From NCBI RefSeq assembly GCF_015500075.1, contig NZ_CP045496.1, positions 2,242,001 to 2,306,000 on the forward strand: 64,000 bases of DNA. Direction: 5' to 3'. The position numbers and the translations under genes were made by a program. This document shows positions 33,592-41,714 of the stretch, piece after piece; within the stretch, counting starts at the first letter, position 1; each line of letters starts with the position of its first letter. The notes beneath the pieces are model-generated. The model did not search any database. It was not told where the DNA came from and worked only from the letters and a program-made list of their open reading frames with translations. The stretch comes from Mesorhizobium sp. INR15. GTDB taxonomy: Bacteria; Pseudomonadota; Alphaproteobacteria; Rhizobiales; Rhizobiaceae.

Positions 33592-34713
33592 TCAGAACCT
33601 CAGCTTCTGCATGGACATCATCAGATCGGTGGAGATGCCGACCGTGATCGGCTGTGCGAAGAGCACGCTGACCGATGTCACGGCGGTCGAGGTCGGGTTG
33701 TTGATTTCCCACATGCTGGTGAAGCGGGTCAGGAACTTGCCGAGTTTCTGAGGGTCGGAGAAGTCGGCGATGTTGAGCTTCTGCCCGAACAACTGCGCCT
33801 GCTTGTCGACGTCGGCCGTGGCGAAGGAATCGGGCAGGCCAAGCGCGGTGCGCGCGACGCTGGCAAGGGCGGTATCGGCCAGAACGTCATACCAGTTGGT
33901 GATGGTGGGCGCCTTGCGCTGAAAATAGAGCGCGAGCCGCACGCCTTCGTTGGATTTGCCGGCATCCTCTTCCAGCGACTGGCGCATGTATTTGTCGACT
34001 GTCGGCTGCTGCGCCGCATTGTAGGTGGTGGCGTTCGTACCATAGGCCTGGAAATTGAAGGCGGAGGCCAGGGCGGCATAGGCCGGGTTCTTCAGGGTGT
34101 TGGCGACGCTCTTGGGATCGCTGACACCACCTTGCAGGACTGCCTTGATCTGATCCTTGTCCTCTGTCGCCGAATCGAGCCCGAAGGCAGCGAGTGCGTA
34201 GGTGTATAACCGGCTGTTGCCCATCAGGTCGTCGATGGATTTCACCTTGGGGATGTTGGCGAGATAGTAGGTCGTCTCGCCCTTTACGTAATCCGAGTTG
34301 GGATCGACACCGGCGATCTGCGCCTGGATCGCGTAGTTCTTGGTGACCAGTTGCTGCGCCTTGCTGTAAATGGTCGCGTCCGCGCCGTTGGCGGCGAAAT
34401 TGAAGGCGGTGACGAAGTCCGCGTAGCGCTTGTCGGTCAGCTTGTTGGCGAAGCTGTTGGGATCGGTGACGCCTTCCTTGAGTGCCTTGACCATGAAGGC
34501 CTTGGCGTAGTCCATCGACTCTAGCCCATAAGCCTTCATCGCATATTTGAACAATCGATCATTCTTGACGAAATCGTCGATCGATTTCACCTTGGTGATG
34601 TTGTCCAGATAGTACTTGGTATCACGGTCGACCGTCGGCTGTTGCTCGATCCGGTCGAGCGACTTGGCGATGTCCTTGGTGATAAGCTGAAAGCTGGTAA
34701 TCGTACTGAGCAA
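33592..34713 (-). CDS. DUF1217-family flagellar-cluster protein with internal repeats
   Basis: 373 residues built from two clear and one degenerate repeat of about 100 residues. Unit 1 (about 30-115) and unit 2 (about 145-225) share the pattern YYL.NI.KVKSIDD, then RL..YA..A.GL, then GV.DP.S.AN.L, then FNF; the last third is a weaker copy. I assign DUF1217, a family of unknown function. There is no signal peptide or membrane helix. The start is TTG 34713 because GGAGG (34720-34724) sits 6 bases upstream. It is the first gene of the flgF-to-fliP operon and diverges from motA. Confidence 0.82.
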   Translation of the reverse strand: MLSTITSFQLITKDIAKSLDRIEQQPTVDRDTKYYLDNITKVKSIDDFVKNDRLFKYAMKAYGLESMDYAKAFMVKALKEGVTDPNSFANKLTDKRYADFVTAFNFAANGADATIYSKAQQLVTKNYAIQAQIAGVDPNSDYVKGETTYYLANIPKVKSIDDLMGNSRLYTYALAAFGLDSATEDKDQIKAVLQGGVSDPKSVANTLKNPAYAALASAFNFQAYGTNATTYNAAQQPTVDKYMRQSLEEDAGKSNEGVRLALYFQRKAPTITNWYDVLADTALASVARTALGLPDSFATADVDKQAQLFGQKLNIADFSDPQKLGKFLTRFTSMWEINNPTSTAVTSVSVLFAQPITVGISTDLMMSMQKLRF

Positions 34714-34859
34714 GACGCGCCTCCGGTCAAAGCTATCCGGGCACAATACCTCCACTTCCTTGCGCGAAGCTGAATCGGCTGCCGCAGCTTCGATTCAAGC
34801 CTCACACAAGGCACGGGGACTATCCGTTGGTTCTGACTTGAAATGCGGAAGGACCTTTC
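34714..34859. promoter_or_regulatory. Divergent control region between the DUF1217 rod operon and motA operon
   Basis: A 146-base spacer that must drive both the 10-kb minus-strand unit and the motA-fliM-fliN-fliG-flhB unit. A perfect inverted repeat CGAAGCTG-N12-CAGCTTCG lies at 34765-34792, near the middle. Its 12-base spacer puts the half-sites two helical turns apart, as expected for a dimeric regulator. FtcR or VisN/VisR are the obvious candidates; this is inferred. Confidence 0.5.
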
Positions 34860-35735
34860 GTGGGCATTCTGATTGGATTGGTGGTGACGCTCGGCTGCGT
34901 CCTTGGCGGCTTCATGGCCATGGGCGGGCATCTTCATGTGCTGGTCCAGCCATGGGAAGCGGTGGTCATCTGCGGCGCTGCGCTTGGCACGTTCCTGGTC
35001 GCCAACCCGATGAAGACGGTCAAGGATACCGGCAAGGCCATTATCGAGGCGTTCAAGCAGGCCGTGCCGAAGGAACAGGACTATCTCGAGACGCTGGGCG
35101 TGCTGCACAGCCTGATGCGCGAACTCCGGTCGAAATCACGCAGTGAGGTTGAAGCGCATATCGACAATCCGGAAGAATCGGCGATCTTCCAGGCCTTTCC
35201 AACCGTCCTCAAGAACCACGACCTGACGCATTTCATCTGCGACTATTGCCGCATCATCATTATCGGCAATGCTCGCTCACATGAGATCGAGGCGCTGATG
35301 GATGAGGAAATCCAGACCATCAAGACCGACAAGTTGAAAGCCTATCACGCGATGGTGGCGGTGGGTGACGGCCTGCCGGCGCTCGGCATCGTCGCCGCCG
35401 TGCTCGGCGTGGTCAAGGCGATGGGCGCACTCGACCAGTCGCCGGAAATCCTCGGCGGCCTGATCGGCGCCGCCCTTGTCGGAACGTTCCTCGGCATCTT
35501 CCTGTCCTATGCCGTGGTCGGACCGGTCGCGACCAAGATCAAGACGGTGCGCGAAAAGAAGAACCGCCTCTACATCATCGTCAAGCAGACGCTGCTGGCC
35601 TACATGAACGGTGCGCTGCCGCAGGTGGCGATCGAGTTCGGCCGCAAGACCATTTCATCTTATGAACGGCCAACGATCGACGCCGTCGAGCAGAGCACGA
35701 TGAACACCGGCCACGCCGACAAGAAGGCGGCCTGA
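34860..35735 (+). CDS. motA: Flagellar stator protein MotA
   Basis: A 291-residue proton-channel subunit with four membrane helices: two near the N-terminus (GILIGLVVTLGCVLGGFMAM, AVVICGAALGTFLVA) and two after residue 160 (PALGIVAAVLGVVKAMGA, LVGTFLGIFLSYAVVGPV). The cytoplasmic loop between them carries conserved charged residues that contact FliG. The start is GTG 34860 with AAGGA 7 bases before. It heads the plus-strand motor/switch operon; its partner motB is encoded elsewhere in the window. Confidence 0.95.
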   Translation: MGILIGLVVTLGCVLGGFMAMGGHLHVLVQPWEAVVICGAALGTFLVANPMKTVKDTGKAIIEAFKQAVPKEQDYLETLGVLHSLMRELRSKSRSEVEAHIDNPEESAIFQAFPTVLKNHDLTHFICDYCRIIIIGNARSHEIEALMDEEIQTIKTDKLKAYHAMVAVGDGLPALGIVAAVLGVVKAMGALDQSPEILGGLIGAALVGTFLGIFLSYAVVGPVATKIKTVREKKNRLYIIVKQTLLAYMNGALPQVAIEFGRKTISSYERPTIDAVEQSTMNTGHADKKAA

Positions 35736-35770
35736 GCGGTGGGTGGCGACAACAGGGGCCGTACGCGGTC

Positions 35771-36721
35771 ATGACCGGTTCCGGCAGCCCTTCAGAGGCG
35801 CGCTCGCTGATCATCGAGCGACTGGTTGGCGACAGCGGCGAGGCCGCCCAGGTCATCGAGGCCGGCCAGGCCATGGCCGAGCGTGCCGTGCCCTTGCTGC
35901 AAAAGAGCCTGGCCAACGAGCTTGGCGTGCCGGTCATCGTCGATCTCAAGACTGTCGAAGTCGGCCGCGTCACGGAAGCGCGCTCGCGCGCCGGCGAAAC
36001 ATTCGCCATGACCGTCGTGCCGTCGCCGGCGTCTTCCGACACCATGACGGTGGTGATGGATGCTCCGGCCATCGCGGTCCTGGTCTGCACGCTGTTTGGC
36101 GGCGATCCGGATCTGCCGATCTCGCCAATCGAACGCGAGTTGTCGCAGATCGAGGCCGATGTCTCGACCATGGTGTTCCAGGAGGTCGCGCAAGCGCTGA
36201 ACGGATCGGGTCGGCGTTCGCTCGAACTGCGATTGCCGGTGCCGCGCGCGATGTCGGGCATTGAGGCGAGAAAACACGTTTTGCGCGATGGCGCGGCGGT
36301 CCGCATTGTCTTCAGCATCTCGACGCCGGCCGATACCGGCACCGTCACGGTGATGATCCCGCAGCGCATCCTTCTGGCTGGCCGTGGTGGTGCTGCCGCC
36401 GGTGTGAACGAGGATGATCACAGCTCGAGCTGGCGGGCGCGCTTTTCGGAAGAAGTCATGCGCTCGACCGTGGCGCTCGAAGCCACCATGCCGCTGGCGC
36501 GGATGACGCTCGGCGATCTCGCCAATTTCGAGGCCGGCCAGATCATCGAATTCGAGGAAGCGGCGCAATCCCAGGCGCGGCTCAGCGCTCGCGACAAGAC
36601 GCTGTTCGTATGTGAATTCGGAAAACTCGGGCAGAATTACACCGTTCGAATCAGGCACCCTTACGATGCCGGACAGGACTTTATCGACGGGCTCATGCCG
36701 GCCGACGCCGGACGCGCCTGA
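35771..36721 (+). CDS. fliM: Flagellar motor switch protein FliM
   Basis: A 316-residue C-ring subunit. The middle CheC-like domain (ELSQIEADVSTMVFQEVAQAL) and the C-terminal SpoA domain (LARMTLGDLANFEAGQIIEF) are visible. The N-terminus (MTGSGSPSEARSLIIERL) does not show the usual CheY-binding LSQAEIDALL-type peptide, and no in-frame start upstream would supply it. It follows motA by 35 bases and precedes fliN by 17. Confidence 0.91.
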   Translation: MTGSGSPSEARSLIIERLVGDSGEAAQVIEAGQAMAERAVPLLQKSLANELGVPVIVDLKTVEVGRVTEARSRAGETFAMTVVPSPASSDTMTVVMDAPAIAVLVCTLFGGDPDLPISPIERELSQIEADVSTMVFQEVAQALNGSGRRSLELRLPVPRAMSGIEARKHVLRDGAAVRIVFSISTPADTGTVTVMIPQRILLAGRGGAAAGVNEDDHSSSWRARFSEEVMRSTVALEATMPLARMTLGDLANFEAGQIIEFEEAAQSQARLSARDKTLFVCEFGKLGQNYTVRIRHPYDAGQDFIDGLMPADAGRA

Positions 36722-36738
36722 GCATTTGGAGACGACGC

Positions 36739-37122
36739 ATGGCCAAGACCAAGGTAGAAGCCGAACCCGACCAGCCGGACGAGCAGCTCGATCGTGCCAT
36801 CGAAGAGTTGCGCGGCGTTCTCAAGGAAGAGGAGCAGCGCCCGGATGCGGCGTTCAGGGCGGCTGGTGCCAATTCGAGCGTCATCATGAACATTCCGGTC
36901 GATGTCCAGATCATCCTCGGCAGCACCGAAATGCCGGTGTCCGATCTGATGGCGTTGCAGAAGGGTTCCACCGTGGCGCTCAACCGCCGCATCGGCGAGC
37001 CTGTCGACGTGGTGGTCAACGGCCGCAAGATCGCGCGTGGCGAGATCACCGTGCTGGAAAGCGATCCATCGCGCTTCGGCATCAGGCTGACTGAAATCAT
37101 CGCCGGCACGAAGGGCGCGTAA
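36739..37122 (+). CDS. fliN: Flagellar motor switch protein FliN
   Basis: A 127-residue C-ring component. An acidic N-terminal tail of about 45 residues is followed by a SpoA domain (MNIPVDVQIILGSTEMPVSDLMALQKGSTVALNRRIGEPVDVVVNGRKIARGEI). Length and sequence are typical. FliN forms the bottom of the switch with the FliM C-terminus and binds FliH. It lies between fliM and fliG. Confidence 0.95.
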   Translation: MAKTKVEAEPDQPDEQLDRAIEELRGVLKEEEQRPDAAFRAAGANSSVIMNIPVDVQIILGSTEMPVSDLMALQKGSTVALNRRIGEPVDVVVNGRKIARGEITVLESDPSRFGIRLTEIIAGTKGA

Positions 37123-37151
37123 ATGAGCGACGGACAGCAGGGGCGAGGGGC

Positions 37152-38195
37152 ATGACGGTGCCGGTAACGCTGACGCGTGCCCAGAAGGCCGCCGCGATCC
37201 TGGTGGCGATGGGCAAGCCCTCCGCCAGCCGCCTGTTGAAATTCTTCAAGCAGGAAGAACTGAAGGCGCTTATCGAGGGCGCCCGCCTGCTGCGTACCAT
37301 TCCGCAAAGCGATCTCGAACGCATTGTCGCCGAGTTTGAGGCCGAGTTCACCGAGGGCGCGGGCCTGCTCGATTCCGCCGACCGGATGGACACGATCCTC
37401 AATGAATCGCTGTCGCCGGAAGAAATGAGCGCCATCATGGGCGACAAGAAATTCGAGGTGGCGCCGGAAGGACCGCCGCCGATCTGGCCCGAGCTGGAAA
37501 AGCTCGAGCCGACGCGGCTTGGCTCATTCCTGGCCGGCGAACATCCGCAGACATCAGCCATGGTACTGTCGAAGCTGGCGCCACAGACGGCGGCCAACGT
37601 GCTGCTCACCCTGGACAAGTCGATGCGCAGCGAGATCATCAAGCGCATGGTGACGATGGCGAAGGTTCCCGACGCCGCCACGAGGATCGTCGAGAACCGC
37701 CTGCGCACCAGCGTGCTGACCGAGACCTCGACCAAGGATACGTCGGCCGGACAGGCGCGGGTCGCCAGCGTGCTCAACGAGCTGGGAAAGACGCAGCTCG
37801 ATGAGGTCATGCAGGATCTGGAGGCCGCCGGCACGCCGGATCTCGATGGCGTCAAGGCCCGGCTTTTCTCCTTCGACGATATTCCGCTGCTCACCCAGAA
37901 GGCGCGCGTGCTGCTGTTCGACGGACTGTCGACCGAGCAGGTCACGCTGGCGCTGCGCGGCGCGCAGGCAGGGCTTGCGGAAGCCGTGCTTTCGGCGATC
38001 GGCGCGCGCTCGCGCCGCATGATCGAGTCCGAACTGGGACAAGGCTCCGAAGGTGTCCCCGCGGCCGACATCGCGACGGCACGCAAGACGATCGTGGCGA
38101 CGACGATCCGGCTTTCGCGCGAAGGAGCCTTCGAGCTCCCCGCGACGCAAAGCGCCGAGGCCCAGAGCGCCGAGGCACAGAGCGCCGCGGCCTGA
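37152..38195 (+). CDS. fliG: Flagellar motor switch protein FliG
   Basis: A 347-residue rotor protein that transmits stator torque. Armadillo-like middle motif around LGSFLAGEHPQTSAMVLSKLAPQTAANVL (the EHPQ motif) and the C-terminal charged helix (FDDIPLLTQKARVLLFDGLSTEQVTLALRGA) are clear. The last 15 residues contain a short AQSAE tandem repeat (AQSAEAQSAEAQSAAA). The N-terminal domain should bind FliF. It precedes flhB by 24 bases. Confidence 0.94.
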   Translation: MTVPVTLTRAQKAAAILVAMGKPSASRLLKFFKQEELKALIEGARLLRTIPQSDLERIVAEFEAEFTEGAGLLDSADRMDTILNESLSPEEMSAIMGDKKFEVAPEGPPPIWPELEKLEPTRLGSFLAGEHPQTSAMVLSKLAPQTAANVLLTLDKSMRSEIIKRMVTMAKVPDAATRIVENRLRTSVLTETSTKDTSAGQARVASVLNELGKTQLDEVMQDLEAAGTPDLDGVKARLFSFDDIPLLTQKARVLLFDGLSTEQVTLALRGAQAGLAEAVLSAIGARSRRMIESELGQGSEGVPAADIATARKTIVATTIRLSREGAFELPATQSAEAQSAEAQSAAA

Positions 38196-38219
38196 CGAGC
38201 GCTGGGCGGTTAGAGCACC

Positions 38220-39302
38220 ATGTCCGACGGACCCGACAAGGATTCGAAAACCGAAGACGCGACGGAAAAGAAAATCCGCGACACCGTCGAACAGGGCAAG
38301 CTGCCCCATTCGCGCGAAGTCGCGATCCTCTCTTCCTTCGTCGCGATCCTGGTCTTTACCGTCTTCTACGCCAAGGATGCCATCGTCGACCTCGGCATGT
38401 TCCTGTCCATGTTCCTGGAAAAGCCGGAAGCCTGGCCGATGGACACCGAGACCGATGTCATCGCGCTCTACAAGACTGTCATCATCGAGGTCGGCCGCGC
38501 TGTCCTCAGCCTGCTCGTGCTGCTGACGGTCGCGGGCATCGGCGCCTCGGTGTTCCAGAACATGCCGCAATTCGTCGGCGAGCGGATCCGGCCGCAGATG
38601 TCGCGCATCTCGATCACCAAGGGCTGGAGCAGGATGTTCGGCGTCCAGGGCTGGGTCGAGTTCCTGAAGTCGCTTGGCAAGCTGGGTTTCGCCATCGTCG
38701 TGCTCGTCTTCACGCTGTCGGAAGACCATCGCAAGCTGCTGGCCGGCATGATCACCAACCCGGTCGCCTTTGGCCTCGTCATCCGCGGCATAGCGGTCGA
38801 TATCCTGGTGGCGATCGTGTTCGTCATGGGCCTGATCGCCGCCGTCGACCTTGTCTGGTCGCGCTTCCACTGGAAGCAGGACCTGCGCATGAGCAAGCAG
38901 GAGGTCAAGGACGAGTTCAAGCAGTCCGAAGGTGACCCGATCATCAAGGCCCGGCTGCGCTCGCTGGCGCGCGACCGTGCCCGCAAGCGGATGATGACGG
39001 CGGTGCCGACCGCCACGCTGATTATCGCCAACCCGACGCACTTCTCCATCGCGCTGAAATATGTCCGCGATGTCGACGCCGCGCCGGTGGTGGTGGCAAA
39101 GGGGCAGGATCTGGTGGCGCTCAAGATCCGCGAGATCGCCAGGGAAAACAACATTCCGATCTTCGAGGACGTGGCGCTCGCCCGCTCCATGTACAAGCAA
39201 GTTTCGGTCGATAATGTCATCCCATCGCAGTTCTATCAGGCCGTCGCCGAACTGGTGCGGATCGTCTACTCGAAAAAAGCTGAGCGCAGACTGACGTCAT
39301 GA
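38220..39302 (+). CDS. flhB: Flagellar export switch protein FlhB
   Basis: A 360-residue export gate protein that switches substrate class from hook to filament. The N-terminus has MSDGPDKDSKTEDATEKKI; four membrane helices follow; the autocleavage site NPTH is at residues 271-274. FliK, also in this window, triggers the switch by contacting the FlhB cytoplasmic domain. Its stop overlaps the next gene start as ATGA. Confidence 0.95.
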   Translation: MSDGPDKDSKTEDATEKKIRDTVEQGKLPHSREVAILSSFVAILVFTVFYAKDAIVDLGMFLSMFLEKPEAWPMDTETDVIALYKTVIIEVGRAVLSLLVLLTVAGIGASVFQNMPQFVGERIRPQMSRISITKGWSRMFGVQGWVEFLKSLGKLGFAIVVLVFTLSEDHRKLLAGMITNPVAFGLVIRGIAVDILVAIVFVMGLIAAVDLVWSRFHWKQDLRMSKQEVKDEFKQSEGDPIIKARLRSLARDRARKRMMTAVPTATLIIANPTHFSIALKYVRDVDAAPVVVAKGQDLVALKIREIARENNIPIFEDVALARSMYKQVSVDNVIPSQFYQAVAELVRIVYSKKAERRLTS

Positions 39303-39733
39303 ACCGGCAACCGCACGCAAACACACGCGAGATCATCGTCGCCAACGCCATCGAACAGGTGGTGGGAGAGCTGCGGCTGATCGATGTCGCCGATTACATC
39401 GCCTTCATCCGGCTGGAGCATTTCGCCTGCCTGTCGGATCTGGTGGATTCAGCCGCCGAGCTGTATTTCATGGCGGGCACGCTGCGGCTCGGCCATGGCG
39501 GCGAGGCGCATGTCGACTGGAGCGGTAGTCCGCGCATCGTGCTCGACCTCGAACTCAGGCCGCCGGGTGTCACTGTCTATTTTCAGCTGACGCTGAGCGA
39601 GAACGGCGCCTCTGTCGTGGTCAACTACGTCTCGTTCGAGAAGCCGGGCGAGGATCCCGAACACAACACAGCCTTGCTGGAGGTGGTGATTGACCAGGCG
39701 CGCATCCGCAGGGTCGAGCCGATGGCTTTCTGA
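39299..39733 (+). CDS. Unknown protein translationally coupled to flhB
   Basis: 144 residues with no recognised domain, signal peptide or membrane helix. The N-terminal 60 residues look helical (ANAIEQVVGELRLIDVADYIAFIRLEH); the rest is strand-rich (PRIVLDLELRPPGVTVYFQLTLSENGASVVVNYVSF). It overlaps flhB by ATGA and is the last gene of the motA operon, which suggests a cytoplasmic accessory of the motor or export gate. That is context only. The coding bias looks like its neighbours, so it is probably real. Confidence 0.72.
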   Translation: MNRQPHANTREIIVANAIEQVVGELRLIDVADYIAFIRLEHFACLSDLVDSAAELYFMAGTLRLGHGGEAHVDWSGSPRIVLDLELRPPGVTVYFQLTLSENGASVVVNYVSFEKPGEDPEHNTALLEVVIDQARIRRVEPMAF

Positions 39734-39735
39734 GA

Positions 39736-40506
39736 CTATTCAATAAGCCCAAGCCGCAAAGCCTTGGCCACGGCCTGGTTGCGGTTGACGGCATTCAGCT
39801 TCTGCGTTGACTGCGTCAAATACTGGTTGGCGGTATGGACCGACAGTTTCAGAAGCCGGGCGATCTCTTCGCTGGTGTTGCCGTTCGCGGTCAGCTTCAG
39901 GCATTCGAGCTCGCGCTTGGAGATAGCCCGTGTCCTACCGACATCGCCAGGGCGAATGCGGGCGACGGCGGCGAAGAGTGAAAAGCAACGGGCGTGAATT
40001 TCGTACAGCGCTTCCTGCGGCAAGGCGATCTCCGAGCCCATGAAGACGACAAGCCCGCATTGGCCGCGATCGGCGTGGACTGGAAAGGCGATGCCGCTGG
40101 TGCCAGGCGCCAGTGGTGCCATCTGATCCGTCCAGGCGAGATCGCGGAAGGTCTCTTGCATGCCGGGCATGCCGTCATCCGCCCACCAGCGCGGTTCCGT
40201 CGAGATGCGGGTGTGGCGCACGATCTCTTCGCCGTTGGCGCCGGCGATGAATTTCGTTGCGACGGCAATGCCGGGATAGTCGGAATCGAGACACGGGACG
40301 AGCCGCGCGCGCTCCGGCGAGGGGCTGACGAAGAACAGGCCGAAGGCCACCGCGTTGATGTCGACTGATATCCAGCGGCAGCGGCGCACCGCATCAGGGA
40401 TGGTGACGGCGTGGTGTGTTTCGGAGCCAAGCGAGAAGGCGCCGAACGGGTTGCGTTGCGCATTGAAAAGCGCTTCGGCAGCCTCCTTGATGTCAGCGTG
40501 TTTCAA
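39736..40506 (-). CDS. visR: LuxR-family flagellar master regulator VisR
   Basis: A 256-residue transcription factor with an N-terminal ligand-sensing-like domain and a C-terminal LuxR helix-turn-helix (about residues 195-256: ISKRELECLKLTANGNTSEEIARLLKLSVHTANQYL). With VisN it forms the global activator of rhizobial motility and chemotaxis genes. It overlaps visN by ATGA. It converges with the motA operon, the two stops being 2 bases apart. Whether a small molecule binds the N-terminal domain is unknown. Confidence 0.9.
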   Translation of the reverse strand: MKHADIKEAAEALFNAQRNPFGAFSLGSETHHAVTIPDAVRRCRWISVDINAVAFGLFFVSPSPERARLVPCLDSDYPGIAVATKFIAGANGEEIVRHTRISTEPRWWADDGMPGMQETFRDLAWTDQMAPLAPGTSGIAFPVHADRGQCGLVVFMGSEIALPQEALYEIHARCFSLFAAVARIRPGDVGRTRAISKRELECLKLTANGNTSEEIARLLKLSVHTANQYLTQSTQKLNAVNRNQAVAKALRLGLIE

Positions 40507-41213
40507 ATGATGCCGCTCCTGATCGCCGTGGCGATGGCCATCGCACGGTTGCTGGCCGCGAATTTCTGTATGGCGTGGGTGATGTAGCTGTTGACGGTGT
40601 TGGACGAGACGCCAAGGATCACGGCGACCTCATCCGTGGTCTTGCCCTCGGAGACCCAGAACAGGCATTCGCGCTCGCGGTCCGACAGCGGGTCCTGCAT
40701 GGCGGCGGCAGCGATCAATTGCGGAATATGCGAGAGGGCATAGCAGCATTTCAGCTGGGCTCTCATCAGCGCCGGCTGGTCGATTCTGCCGGCGTCGGCG
40801 GCGGAGAACAGCGCGAACAGGCGCTGGCGGCCGACATTCAACCTGAGCGAATAGATCTCGGCGTGGCCGAGCACATCGAGAAGGCGGGCTTCCTCACCTG
40901 ATATCAAACCATCGGCGTCGGGCGCCTGGGACGCGACCAGCGGTCTTGGCCGGATGCCCGGCGCGACGGTAAGCGCACCTTGGGCGAGACCGGCGATCAG
41001 TCTTTTGCCGATCAGTTCGATAGCGTCGAAAATCCAGTTGGAAGACACGATGCGGGCGTCGTTGCGGTCCTGGTCGTGGACGATGGCGACAAGCATGTAG
41101 CTGTCGGCGCCGATCTCGGCTGTCAGCTGCATGAAAAAGCTGGTGAGATCACCGCGCGACGTCAGGCGCGAGCCCAATGTATCGGATTGTAGAAGCGCGG
41201 CGGGACTGCTCAT
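40503..41213 (-). CDS. visN: LuxR-family flagellar master regulator VisN
   Basis: A 236-residue partner of VisR. The C-terminal LuxR helix-turn-helix reads LSDRERECLFWVSEGKTTDEVAVILGVSSNTVNSYITH; the N-terminal part (LTSRGDLTSFFMQLTAEIGADSYMLVAIV) looks like an autoinducer-binding-type domain. ATG 41213 (MSSPAALLQ) was preferred to an upstream ATG at 41306 by expected length, although the ribosome site is weak. visN first, then visR, is the standard order, and the heterodimer activates ftcR/rem in Sinorhizobium. Confidence 0.89.
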   Translation of the reverse strand: MSSPAALLQSDTLGSRLTSRGDLTSFFMQLTAEIGADSYMLVAIVHDQDRNDARIVSSNWIFDAIELIGKRLIAGLAQGALTVAPGIRPRPLVASQAPDADGLISGEEARLLDVLGHAEIYSLRLNVGRQRLFALFSAADAGRIDQPALMRAQLKCCYALSHIPQLIAAAAMQDPLSDRERECLFWVSEGKTTDEVAVILGVSSNTVNSYITHAIQKFAASNRAMAIATAIRSGII

Positions 41214-41714
41214 TCTTGTTGCTTTTGGCCGGAATCGTTTCTGCTGTCCGGATGCTGGAAACCAGCTGCCGAACTCCGAATACGCATTACTTTGACGAAG
41301 ACACACTCAGGGCGCACAACCGCGCCCAATCAGGCCCGAATCCTTGCAGGGAACGCGAAACCTTCCGCGTCTGGCGCCGGAAAACTCCGGAACTTGAGAC
41401 TTTGGGTGGTCGCCGTGCCCCCCAGGACCGGCTGATTCGTTTCTAATCTACCCGCAGATGAATCCGACATCAAACGCGATTTGACAAAATCGAATCTGGT
41501 GGACTCCCTCGCGACTCAGCGGCGGCCCTCAAGGCCTTTTGCCGCCTTGGGTTGCTGAAGTTCGACACGAAAAAGCCGGAGCTTGTTGCAAACCTGCCGT
41601 ATCGAAAGCCGATCGATTCCGGTAGGTTTTCGGCGGCTGGAAGGGATGGGCGTCCCTTCGGCTGTGCAGGGCGGCATAGATGGCGCTGTTTCGCGGCCAT
41701 CGCCATGGGGGTTG
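41214..41714. promoter_or_regulatory. 501-base non-coding spacer between divergent visN and the M16 peptidase gene
   Basis: I see no convincing gene here. It should hold the promoters of the master regulator pair and of the peptidase gene. Visible structures are a short hairpin CGATTT-GACA-AAATCG near 41478-41493, which includes a TTGACA, and CTGG-AAA-CCAG near the visN side. The open frames that enter it are extensions of the two flanking genes. No operator could be assigned. Confidence 0.45.

Noticed and set aside
37554..39200. A 548-residue minus-strand open frame opposite fliG and flhB
   Set aside because: Complement of well-recognised genes in high-GC DNA; contains no domain and has His/Asp/Arg-rich composition.
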